This document shows positions 40,616 through 48,190 of a stretch of 64,000 nucleotides of DNA, piece after piece. The stretch comes from Firmicutes bacterium UBA2058 (GTDB lineage Bacteria; Bacillota; Clostridia; Tissierellales; Sedimentibacteraceae). The stretch is from assembly GCA_002332905.1 (NCBI GenBank), contig DDAM01000042.1, positions 1 to 64,000 of the forward strand, given 5' to 3'. How positions within the stretch are numbered: position 1 is the first letter of the stretch; every line of letters begins with the position of its first letter. The translations under genes were made by a program, and so were the position numbers. The notes below the pieces were generated by a model, which made no database searches, was not told where the DNA came from, and saw only the letters and a program-made list of their open reading frames with translations.

Positions 40616-41605
40616 ATGGAGAAGATGAAAGTATTAAAACTAGTGCATCCGTTTGTTGAGCATGCACCAAATAATACGCGTCTTTGGTCAATGCTTCTTA
40701 CAGAGCCAAAAGCCTACAGTTGGATAATGAATAACTTTATTGTAACGTGTATGAGATCAGATGGAGACGATGATAATTTTTTTAGTTATGAGTATTGGTT
40801 CGACTGTCCCTTCTTAGATAGTTCAAAGATAAGTCGTGAACTATTGAAAACATTGATGGATTGTAAGTTCACCGATTATATAGAACGCGCTATTGATAAA
40901 AATTATTATATATACACTTTTTTAAATGTAAAATATATTGCTGCATACAAAAAAACTATAAATGTTGACTATAATCCTTTTATTTATGGATATGACAAAG
41001 AAGCTAGAATAATATATCTAGCTGATTTTTTTGATAATAGAAAATTTGCATTTAAAACTTGTACATATGATGAAATTAATCAAGCTTTTGAAAAATATGA
41101 TGATTCAACATATTCTGATAGATATGTAAGTACTCATTTATATATTATGAAAAATAATATAACATGGAAGTTTAACAAAGGTCAAGTTATTAGGCAACTT
41201 AAATATTGTTTAGATTCAACTATGTTATTTGAGGCGACATCCGATCGTCTGCAGGAAGATTATTACTTTGGATTGAAAATGTATGATTTATTAATAAGTT
41301 TAATCAAATCTAATGAAAATCTGAATATATCCCGTCCTTTGCATCTTATTAATACAAAATTTGTGTTGATGAACAGAAGGTTACATTATTTATATGAAAA
41401 TGGATACATTCCTGATTTAGACCCTTTATTAGTTGAAAATAACGAACTGGAAAAACTCTCTTTGATGCTATGCAATAGATATATAAAAGAAATCGAAATG
41501 AAATCATCATTAACACATAAACTATCTGACATGCTAAAAGCCTTGCAAGTAAAAGAAGAAAAATTTATTATTCATTTAATAAGTATACTAGAATCAGATT
41601 CTTAA
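40616..41605 (+). CDS. C39/BtrH-like protein (copy 3, degenerate)
   Basis: 329-aa protein. The central part (YIYTFLNVKYIAAYKKTINV, NPFIYGYDKEARIIYLADFF) matches the second half of papain-like C39/BtrH domains, where the structure-supporting Asp lies. The usual N-terminal nucleophile Cys and the His before GYD are missing; the N-terminus reads HPFVEHAPNNTRLWSMLLTE. It is probably a catalytically dead or binding-only relative. Start at ATG 40616, which has AAGGAG upstream, not 40577. It ends the run of genes before the MerR operon. Confidence 0.6.
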   Translation: MEKMKVLKLVHPFVEHAPNNTRLWSMLLTEPKAYSWIMNNFIVTCMRSDGDDDNFFSYEYWFDCPFLDSSKISRELLKTLMDCKFTDYIERAIDKNYYIYTFLNVKYIAAYKKTINVDYNPFIYGYDKEARIIYLADFFDNRKFAFKTCTYDEINQAFEKYDDSTYSDRYVSTHLYIMKNNITWKFNKGQVIRQLKYCLDSTMLFEATSDRLQEDYYFGLKMYDLLISLIKSNENLNISRPLHLINTKFVLMNRRLHYLYENGYIPDLDPLLVENNELEKLSLMLCNRYIKEIEMKSSLTHKLSDMLKALQVKEEKFIIHLISILESDS

Positions 41606-41866
41606 ATATGTGATGGTAGAAAATTCGTAGTTACTTTGGTTATAAATCTACAAATGCATATGAAAAAGAATACAATAAGTTGCTATCAAAAAAAATATTA
41701 GCTGCTTGTTAATATAAATTTTAAAAATATTGAAAAATATTTTAATTTGCAGTAAGATATAATTAAAACGTTTGCAAAACTGGATAAAAATTTTTTTGAT
41801 TTGAATTTGTACTTTTCTTAGCATAGTACCAATGATTAGCGTTTATAGTAAAAAATAAAAATTTTA
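41606..41866. other. Non-coding stretch before the MerR operon
   Basis: The stretch between the C39-like gene and the MerR promoter is AT-rich, with no open frame supported by a ribosome binding site. A sequence AGCGTTTATAGT near 41838-41849 partly repeats the AGCGTTTATACT at the MerR promoter. No terminator with a clear T-run was found for the upstream operon. Confidence 0.4.
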
Positions 41867-41897
41867 TTGACTCTACCTTTGGGTAAGCGTTTATACT
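41867..41897 (+). promoter_or_regulatory. MerR-type promoter with 19-bp spacer
   Basis: TTGACT (41867-41872) and TATACT (41892-41897) are separated by 19 bp, longer than the usual 17. The spacer contains the dyad TACC-TTTG-GGTA (41874-41885). This is the hallmark of promoters that MerR-family activators twist open. It directly precedes the MerR gene, so self-regulation is likely. Confidence 0.85.
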
Positions 41898-41935
41898 GTA
41901 TTATAATAAATAATATTATGAAAGAGGTAAAATGT

Positions 41936-42880
41936 ATGGGAAGCATGATGAAAATTCGTGATGTATCTAGCAAATATGACATTACAGCTCGTACGTTACG
42001 CTACTACGAAGACATGGGACTAATAAGTAGTGTAAGAAACGATGATTATGCTTATAGGTCGTATGATGAAACTGATATAAAAAGACTTGAGCAAATTCTC
42101 ACATTACGAAAACTAAATATTAGCATTAAAGATATTAAACGCATTTTTAATACATCTGGTTCTGAAGTTGTTCTGGAGGTACTAGGTAAAAAAGTACAGA
42201 ATATTGATGATGAGGTTGCGCTTTTACATGAGTTAAAAGGAATTGTGCTAGATTTCATTCATGAAATAGAGCGAATAGATTTGAGCAATGAATCTAGTGT
42301 TAAGATGCTTTATGATAAAGCTAAGGATATTGAGACACATTTGACAACTGTAGATTATATTGGTAAACCCGCTAACATCAACCGTTTATTTGAGGTAACA
42401 AATAAACTTGATAAGAAGCAGGATGTTAGAATTATTGAATTACCTGCATGTAGAATGGTGACTTCTGGTGTTAAACAAGGAGATAACCATGAGAGATTCA
42501 ATATGATGTGGGAGCGTCTTGAAAAAAAGAGGAAAGATCACTTTTCCCCAAGAGATTTTATGTGGTATGATGAAGAAAAAGGTGACACTGTGTGGTGGTA
42601 TGCTGTTGAAGATTGGGTAACAAATCAAGATACGGAAGAATTCGAAATAATTAATTTCGAAGGTGGACTATACGCAACTGTTATTGCACATGATTTTGAA
42701 TTAAATGAAGCTACAAAAGCTTATAATGGTATAAAAGAGTGGATCGAAGCAAATAGCAATATAGAACTAGATGAGCATCCAGGACATTGTGTTATGTTTC
42801 ACGTTACTTCTCCTGATACATTAAAGCTTGGGTTAGGATATAGGCAAGTTGAATATTTTGTCCCTATTAAATTAAAATAA
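41936..42880 (+). CDS. MerR-family regulator with GyrI-like effector domain
   Basis: 314-aa regulator. The N-terminal winged helix-turn-helix (MMKIRDVSSKYDITARTLRY, then SIKDIKRIF) is typical MerR. A coiled dimerisation helix follows near residues 75-110, and the C-terminal ~160 residues form a GyrI-like/BmrR-type small-molecule-binding domain (VRIIELPACRMVTSGVKQGD, WWYAVEDW, CVMFHVTSPDTLKLG). I start at ATG 41936, seven bases after GAGGT and downstream of the MerR promoter; earlier in-frame starts would overlap the promoter. It likely senses a drug-like ligand, possibly the cluster product, and turns on itself and the DNA glycosylase gene behind it. Confidence 0.9.
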   Translation: MGSMMKIRDVSSKYDITARTLRYYEDMGLISSVRNDDYAYRSYDETDIKRLEQILTLRKLNISIKDIKRIFNTSGSEVVLEVLGKKVQNIDDEVALLHELKGIVLDFIHEIERIDLSNESSVKMLYDKAKDIETHLTTVDYIGKPANINRLFEVTNKLDKKQDVRIIELPACRMVTSGVKQGDNHERFNMMWERLEKKRKDHFSPRDFMWYDEEKGDTVWWYAVEDWVTNQDTEEFEIINFEGGLYATVIAHDFELNEATKAYNGIKEWIEANSNIELDEHPGHCVMFHVTSPDTLKLGLGYRQVEYFVPIKLK

Positions 42881-42960
42881 GGTAGTGAAAGTCAATAGAA
42901 ATATTATTTAAATAGAATTAATCGAATTTGTAATCTAATTGTTAGAGGAGGAAATTACTC

Positions 42961-43794
42961 ATGATTGAACTTCCAGAGGCAAAAAGTTTGTCAGAGCAGT
43001 TACTAAAAAAATTCTATGGTAAAACTATTACTTACGTTGTTGCTAATCATTCACCACATAAACTAGCATGGTTCTGGGGTGATCCAAATGGGTATGGTGA
43101 GTTACTTTGTGGTAAAAAAATAACGGGGAGTAATGCAGTTGCCGGACATGTTGAGATGCATGCTGAGGATTGTTGTATATCGTTTGAAGGTGGTGTGACT
43201 CTTAGATACCTTGAAGCAGGAGAATCTGAACCATCAAGACATCAGTTATATATTCGTTTTGATGACGGTACAGCTCTTGTTGGAGCAATACAGATGTATG
43301 GTGGTTTATATGCATATGTCGAAGGTCAAAACGATAATTATTACTACATAATGGCAAAGGAAAAACCATCACCATTAACTGATGAGTTTGATGAAATGTA
43401 TTATAATGATATGTTTGCAAATTCAAAAAAGACGTTGTCTGCTAAAGCGTTTTTAACTACAGAACAGCGTATTCCAGGGTTGGGTAATGGAGTATTACAA
43501 GACATATTATTCAATGCTCATATCCATCCAAGATTAAAACTTGAGGCATTTGATAATCAACAGAAAAAAGACTTATTTTATTCAATTAAACACGTATTAA
43601 ATGAAATGTTAGTAGGCGGCGGAAGAGATGTTGAAAAGGATATTTTTGGAAATCAGGGTAAATATAAAACTAAAATGTCAACCTTAACAAAAGGAAAACA
43701 GTGTCCAGTATGTGGCGATACGATTATGTGCGAAGCATTTTTAGGCGGAAAAATTTATTATTGTCCAACCTGTCAACCGTATGTTAAGGGGTAA
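42961..43794 (+). CDS. Fpg/Nei-type DNA glycosylase
   Basis: 277-aa formamidopyrimidine-DNA glycosylase family protein (excises damaged bases). Landmarks are MIELPEA at the start, IPGLGNGVLQDILFNAHIHP (helix-two-turn-helix), GGGRDVEKDIFGNQGKY and a C-terminal zinc finger CPVCG-CPTCQ. The usual second residue, the catalytic Pro of MPELPE, is Ile here, while the Glu is kept. The AP-lyase chemistry may therefore differ; some clostridial relatives read MIE-PEA. Paired with a drug-sensing MerR and closed by its own terminator, it could repair DNA damage caused by the product. Strong ribosome binding site GAGGAGG. Confidence 0.9.
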   Translation: MIELPEAKSLSEQLLKKFYGKTITYVVANHSPHKLAWFWGDPNGYGELLCGKKITGSNAVAGHVEMHAEDCCISFEGGVTLRYLEAGESEPSRHQLYIRFDDGTALVGAIQMYGGLYAYVEGQNDNYYYIMAKEKPSPLTDEFDEMYYNDMFANSKKTLSAKAFLTTEQRIPGLGNGVLQDILFNAHIHPRLKLEAFDNQQKKDLFYSIKHVLNEMLVGGGRDVEKDIFGNQGKYKTKMSTLTKGKQCPVCGDTIMCEAFLGGKIYYCPTCQPYVKG

Positions 43795-43851
43795 AAAGTT
43801 ACATTAAAATTAAAATATGTGTTGTAGAATATAATTATTACAAACTTATAA

Positions 43852-43893
43852 AAATAACCACTCATGGAAAGAATCTGAGAGTGGTTATTTTTT
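43852..43893 (+). terminator. Intrinsic terminator of the MerR / glycosylase operon
   Basis: AAATAACCACTC (43852-43863) pairs perfectly with GAGTGGTTATTT (43879-43890) over 12 bp with a 15-base loop, ending in a run of six T (43888-43893). It lies 58 bp past the glycosylase stop and shows that the MerR / Fpg pair is a separate transcription unit inside the cluster. Confidence 0.92.
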
Positions 43894-43952
43894 ACTTATA
43901 TTCTGAAATTATAATATTACTATTAATTCAATTAAAAAAAGAGGTTAAATAT

Positions 43953-44198
43953 ATGGAACAACAAATAATTCTAAATAAAGTATGTGATATTATACTTCCG
44001 TATCTTAATGAACCAAATGAAATTAAAATGGAAATGCACTTTTTAAAAGATCTAATGATTAATTCAGTTGACTATACATGTATTATTGCTGATATAGAAG
44101 ATGCATTCAATATTGTTATAGATGAAACAAATATATATTGCATTAAGGATTTGGTGCAATTCATTATGCAATATAATAAGAATGTTGATTCAGAATAA
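43953..44198 (+). CDS. Acyl carrier protein, 81 aa
   Basis: Free ACP with attachment Ser38 in MINSVDYTCIIADIE, then AFNIVIDETNI. It shares Asn-Ser with the ACPs at 5400 and 30157. The start at ATG 43953 has GAGG upstream; the earlier GTG at 43881 lies inside the terminator. It is followed 61 bases later by a BtrH-like gene, repeating the ACP / BtrH-like arrangement of 29065-30408. Confidence 0.88.
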   Translation: MEQQIILNKVCDIILPYLNEPNEIKMEMHFLKDLMINSVDYTCIIADIEDAFNIVIDETNIYCIKDLVQFIMQYNKNVDSE

Positions 44199-44259
44199 AG
44201 CAGCTATGTCTAGAATTAATTATATAATAATAATCAAGAAAAGGAAAAAGGATTAATAA

Positions 44260-45180
44260 ATGAATAAGTTAAATTGTTTTGATGCTATGATTTTATCAGC
44301 AGGAAATATTTTATTACCTCATTGCAATCTGGATTACTACTTTCTTGATGCTTTCAGTATTAAGTATTATAAAGTAGGATTAAAAAAATCAGATTATGAT
44401 GAAAGTGTCAAATCCTTTGTTGAAAATAACATATTAAAGGACTATTATGGATTACTCGTCACTAGAGAAGTAATCCATAATAAAAATGCTGTTGCCCAAA
44501 AGATAGAAGATGTAGTGTATCACAATTTAAAGCCGATCGGTATACAGATGGATTCATATTATCTTCCGTGGAATAGCTTACAATTTCAAAAACATAGAAC
44601 TCATTGTTTTTTAATTACAGAGATTGAGAATGATGGCTATGTATGTGTTGATGCATTTTTATCTGATAATAAAGTACGAATTGATAAAAAAACATTAATT
44701 GATAATACTGAAAGCTTTTTTTATTTTAATTATGACGAAAAAATAAAAAAGGATAATGATTTGCAGTGTATAACGTCATTTATAAAAGGATATATATGTG
44801 TTGAACGTAAGGAGCATATAGAAAAGATAGAAAATTTTGCTGATGATATATTAAATTCTAGGTGTGAAAAAATAGATACTACTAATTCTAAAAGTATAGA
44901 TCAATCGAATTTAATTTTTAGCATTGCTAATATTGAGTGGAGAAGAAATAATTTTTCTTCTGCTTTAAAATTAGCAAAAAAAAATTTTAATACTTCATTA
45001 TTTGACGAGATAATCACTAAGCTAGATGAAATATATGTTATGTGGGGAACTGTGAAATCTATATTAATTAAAAATGCTGTTGTCAATAACGGTTACAATA
45101 ATAAAGCAAGTCAACTTGTACAAAAGATTGCTAATAAAGAGGATGAAGTCATGTTACTATTATTGAACCTAAATTCTTAA
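44260..45180 (+). CDS. BtrH/C39-like protein (copy 4)
   Basis: 306-aa BtrH-like protein starting LNCFDAMILSAGNILLPHC (candidate nucleophile Cys6), with KHRTHCFLITEIENDGYVCV carrying the His and DAFLSD the Asp of the papain-like arrangement. The C-terminal half is helical as in the other copies. It directly follows the ACP at 43953 and precedes the loaP control region. It probably takes an acyl group from that ACP (inference). Confidence 0.68.
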   Translation: MNKLNCFDAMILSAGNILLPHCNLDYYFLDAFSIKYYKVGLKKSDYDESVKSFVENNILKDYYGLLVTREVIHNKNAVAQKIEDVVYHNLKPIGIQMDSYYLPWNSLQFQKHRTHCFLITEIENDGYVCVDAFLSDNKVRIDKKTLIDNTESFFYFNYDEKIKKDNDLQCITSFIKGYICVERKEHIEKIENFADDILNSRCEKIDTTNSKSIDQSNLIFSIANIEWRRNNFSSALKLAKKNFNTSLFDEIITKLDEIYVMWGTVKSILIKNAVVNNGYNNKASQLVQKIANKEDEVMLLLLNLNS

Positions 45181-45233
45181 ATTGTCAAAATAAATAAAAT
45201 AATATACTTTTATTACCTAATGGTGATTAATTT

Positions 45234-45263
45234 GGAACAATTGTGGGTTTTGTTTTGTCGAAA
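45234..45263 (+). promoter_or_regulatory. Promoter element with Spo0A-like box upstream of loaP
   Basis: A 30-bp block GGAACAATTG-GGGTTTTG ending in TGTCGAA (45256-45262) closely matches 2118-2147 before the XRE gene, with the same spacing. TGTCGAA is the core of the Spo0A box. It lies before the loaP leader, so stationary-phase control of loaP is plausible. This is inferred from motif only. Confidence 0.5.
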
Positions 45264-45288
45264 TAATAATTAAAATAAACTTATTAGG

Positions 45289-45319
45289 AGCTATTATATA
45301 TACTATATATAAAATAGCT
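45289..45319. repeat. Inverted repeat in the loaP upstream region
   Basis: AGCTATT (45289-45295) and AATAGCT (45313-45319) flank an AT-rich alternating stretch. It lies between the Spo0A-like box and the leader element and could be an operator or a small hairpin in the loaP message. Confidence 0.35.
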
Positions 45320-45340
45320 GAATATAGAATGAGTAAAAAA

Positions 45341-45453
45341 GATAATTATATGATTTAATCTACGTTTCGGCGAGTTAAAAAACAATAATTAGACATAACT
45401 TTTATATGTTGACTAAAGATTATTAGTCAGATGGCGAAGCTATGACTTTTTTT
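45341..45453 (+). promoter_or_regulatory. Leader element copy 2: hairpin plus terminator before loaP
   Basis: This aligns along its whole length with 5201-5314. The hairpin at 45354-45379 keeps the loop (TTTCGG) and the CT/CG pairs while the stem changes from TTCAA/TTGAA to TTTAA/TTAAA, a compensated pair. The terminator part keeps the T-run (45447-45453), an inner stem GACTAA/TTAGTC (45411-45428) with different sequence at the same place, and an imperfect outer stem. The T-run ends 11 bases before the loaP start, next to its GGGGGG ribosome binding site. It probably regulates loaP itself. Confidence 0.65.
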
Positions 45454-45464
45454 GGGGGGATAAT

Positions 45465-46004
45465 ATGAATTGGCATGCTGTTTATGTTCAAACAAGTAAA
45501 GAAGATATAGTGCACAAACAGATAATAAAATTGTTAGAATACTATAATTATACAGAAAAATGTGAGTTAATAGTACCCAAACGCAAGTTGAAAGAACAGC
45601 ACAAAGGTAAAACTATTGATGTTTATAAAATTATGTTCCCTGGCTATATCCTTGTAAAAACCAATGACCCTTGGGATGTTTATCAAAAAGTACGTCAATT
45701 AGAAAATTTGTATAGATTTCTTAGTAGTGATTATCAAATTCAAGAAATTCATCAGAGTGAAATAGCCAATATAATCAATATGGTTGATGAAAAAGGTGTA
45801 ATTGGTATATCTGATATTTTTATTGAAAATGATATTATTAAGGTTACCGATGGACCTTTATGTAACTATACAGGTTTAATTAAAAAACTAGATAAACATA
45901 AACAAAGAGTAAAAGTTTTATTTAAATTTCAGGGACAAGATCGCCTGATTGATTTATCAGTAAATATATTAAGGAAACCTAATGAAGAGGAAATTAAACA
46001 ATAA
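45465..46004 (+). CDS. loaP: LoaP-type NusG paralogue, antitermination factor
   Basis: 179-aa NusG-like protein. It begins MNWHAVYVQTSKEDIVHKQI (NGN domain), has LIVPKRKLKEQHKGKTIDVY and IMFPGYILVKT, and a C-terminal KOW motif VTDGPLCNYTGLIKKLDKHK followed by VKVLFKFQGQDRLIDLS. LoaP proteins bind an RNA hairpin in the leader of long biosynthetic operons (known for difficidin and macrolactin) and stop RNA polymerase from terminating. The leader elements at 5201 and 45341 are the likely targets. Its place in the middle of a ~59-kb co-directional cluster with internal terminator-like hairpins fits that job. Confidence 0.92.
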   Translation: MNWHAVYVQTSKEDIVHKQIIKLLEYYNYTEKCELIVPKRKLKEQHKGKTIDVYKIMFPGYILVKTNDPWDVYQKVRQLENLYRFLSSDYQIQEIHQSEIANIINMVDEKGVIGISDIFIENDIIKVTDGPLCNYTGLIKKLDKHKQRVKVLFKFQGQDRLIDLSVNILRKPNEEEIKQ

Positions 46005-46109
46005 TTACTAATTTTTACTGATTGGAATTTTATTAGAGTAGTAAATTGCTATAAATACTAAAGATCATAAATCGTAAACGTTTAGATATAAATCAAAGGA
46101 GATATTCTA

Positions 46110-46886
46110 ATGGAAAAGAAAGATATGCTAGTTTATAATAATAACTTTAAAACTTTAAATAAACTATTCGATCTTAACTCAAACATACATATAATCGCAG
46201 GTCCATGTGCGGTTGAGAGCATAGAACAAATGGAACAAACAGCTCAGTTCATAGTAAAAAACGGATTGAAGTTTATTCGTGGAGGTGCATATAAACCTCG
46301 TACATGTCCTTATGACTTTCAAGGATTAGGAGAGGAAGGTTTAAAGATATTAGGGCATATTAAAAAAAAGTATGATCTTATAACTGTTTCTGAAATTATG
46401 GATCCACGCGATATCGAAAAAGCAATTGATTATATAGATGTTATTCAAATAGGATCACGCAATATGTATAACTATTCTTTGTTAAAAGAAGTTGGAAAAA
46501 CAAATCATCCCGTTTTATTAAAACGTGGAATGACGGCAACAGTTAATGAATTTTTAAATGCTGCTGAGTATGTTGTTTCAAATGGAAATACAAACGTTAT
46601 TTTATGTGAGAGAGGTATAAGAACATTTGAGGACAGTACAAGAAATACATTGGACATTTCTTGCATTGCTATTATAAAACATGAAACATCTCTACCTATA
46701 ATTGCTGACTTAAGTCATTCGTTAGGTAGGACTGACATTGTTTTATCAATAGCAAAAGCAGTCAAGGCTATGAATATTGATGGAATTATGCTGGAACTGC
46801 ATCCAGAGCCTAAAAAGGCTTTGTCTGATCAACAACAACAATTAAGCTTTCGTGAATTTGAATCTTTACTTGAAGAAATCAAATAA
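46110..46886 (+). CDS. aroF: DAHP synthase (AroA/KDPS-type)
   Basis: 258-aa 3-deoxy-D-arabino-heptulosonate-7-phosphate synthase of the short type: IIAGPCAVESIEQMEQTA, GGAYKPRTCPYDFQGLGEEG, VSEIMDPRDIEKAI, IQIGSRNMYNYSLL, LLKRGMTATVNEFLNAAEYV and LPIIADLSHSLGR. It makes the first shikimate-pathway intermediate from PEP and erythrose 4-phosphate. No N-terminal ACT or chorismate-mutase regulatory domain is present, so it may be free of feedback control. Together with the chorismatase-type gene at 15938 it should raise chorismate supply for an aromatic building block; prephenate, the cofactor of U32 hydroxylases, also derives from this pathway. Confidence 0.93.
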   Translation: MEKKDMLVYNNNFKTLNKLFDLNSNIHIIAGPCAVESIEQMEQTAQFIVKNGLKFIRGGAYKPRTCPYDFQGLGEEGLKILGHIKKKYDLITVSEIMDPRDIEKAIDYIDVIQIGSRNMYNYSLLKEVGKTNHPVLLKRGMTATVNEFLNAAEYVVSNGNTNVILCERGIRTFEDSTRNTLDISCIAIIKHETSLPIIADLSHSLGRTDIVLSIAKAVKAMNIDGIMLELHPEPKKALSDQQQQLSFREFESLLEEIK

Positions 46887-46966
46887 GTAAAAATTAATTT
46901 AGATTTATAGCAAAAAAAAAATTAAATAAATTATTTCATTAACTATCAAAAAATAAGGGAGAAAAA

Positions 46967-48049
46967 ATGTATTATTTTTGTATTCCAAGTGATTTTAATT
47001 GTAAAACACTTGATAAGATTAGTCAGATGAATGCACAATCAAATAAATTTAATGTATATGAGGTATATGGTCAGATCACAGAGGGTGAATTTATTGGTTC
47101 AGGTAGAATGACATCGATGTTACCCAAAATTAACATTAAAGAACTAGAAGTATATATAAATTATTGTAGAAAAGAAAATATTTATTTTAATTATGTTTTT
47201 AATCCCTCTTGTATGGGCAATATTGAATTTAATAAAGAGGAGATATCAAGAATCAAAGACTTTATTACTTCACTCTATGAAATTGGTGTAGATTCAATGA
47301 CTGTAGCATTACCATCAATCATGGAGTTGATTAATAGTCTAAACTTAAAAATAAAAATTAAAGCTTCTGCAATTTGTGAGATAAATTCAGTACATAAAGC
47401 TGTTTTCTATAAAAATTTAGCAGACAGAATTGTTATTGATCCTGATATTACAAGAAAATTTGATATTATAGGAAATATATGTGATACTTTTGATTCTAAA
47501 GTTGAAATAATTGTTAATAACGTATGTATGCGTAATTGTCCGTATAAAATGTTTCATTACAACCATGAGTCTCATTGCCATAATAATAACACTGAAGATG
47601 AAACAAATTATTATTTTCATAGATGTGCAATGCAAAAAGCCGGAGATATAGGTAATATGTTAAAACTAAATTGGATTCGTCCTGAAGATTTACATTATTA
47701 TTATAGAAAGGGTGTAAAATATTTTAAATTACAGGGACGTCAAAATACAAATGGAGATAATCTTCTAAAAGCTATACAATTTTACTTTAATGAAAACTAT
47801 GATGGAGATTTATTAGAATTAATTACTTTATTCTCACCATATAACTCATTTCAACTAAAACTTGATAATAAAAAACTAGATGGCTATATTGATAGATTTT
47901 ATAACAATAAAAACTTATGCAATGAAGTTTGTCATGAATGCAATTATTGCTCTGAGTTCATAGCAAAAAGCATGAATGTTGATGAATCAATTTCAATAAA
48001 TGATAGAGCTTTAAACTTCTATAGAAAATATGATCAATATCTTAAGTAA
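46967..48049 (+). CDS. U32-family protein, possible O2-independent hydroxylase (copy 2)
   Basis: 360-aa paralogue of the protein at 22677. Shared landmarks are the YGQ and GSGR stretch near residue 40, the VDSMTVALPSIMELINSLN barrel strand, cysteine sets VCMRNCPYKMFHYNHESHC and HRCAMQ, WIRPEDLHYYYRKG, LQGRQ, and a C-terminal CNEVCHECNYC. Such cysteines bind a [4Fe-4S] cluster in UbiU/UbiV-type hydroxylases. Two divergent copies suggest two hydroxylation steps or two positions (inference). Confidence 0.8.
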   Translation: MYYFCIPSDFNCKTLDKISQMNAQSNKFNVYEVYGQITEGEFIGSGRMTSMLPKINIKELEVYINYCRKENIYFNYVFNPSCMGNIEFNKEEISRIKDFITSLYEIGVDSMTVALPSIMELINSLNLKIKIKASAICEINSVHKAVFYKNLADRIVIDPDITRKFDIIGNICDTFDSKVEIIVNNVCMRNCPYKMFHYNHESHCHNNNTEDETNYYFHRCAMQKAGDIGNMLKLNWIRPEDLHYYYRKGVKYFKLQGRQNTNGDNLLKAIQFYFNENYDGDLLELITLFSPYNSFQLKLDNKKLDGYIDRFYNNKNLCNEVCHECNYCSEFIAKSMNVDESISINDRALNFYRKYDQYLK

Positions 48050-48190
48050 TAAAGTAGTACAATCATGTGCAATAATTATAATGTTATCTAATGATAATTT
48101 ATAATTGTTATAATATGCTTATTGAGCTGGGTAGTAAGTTTTGTAGTATAAAGGTATTTATAAACAAATTTTATACACAAAGGAGTTAAT

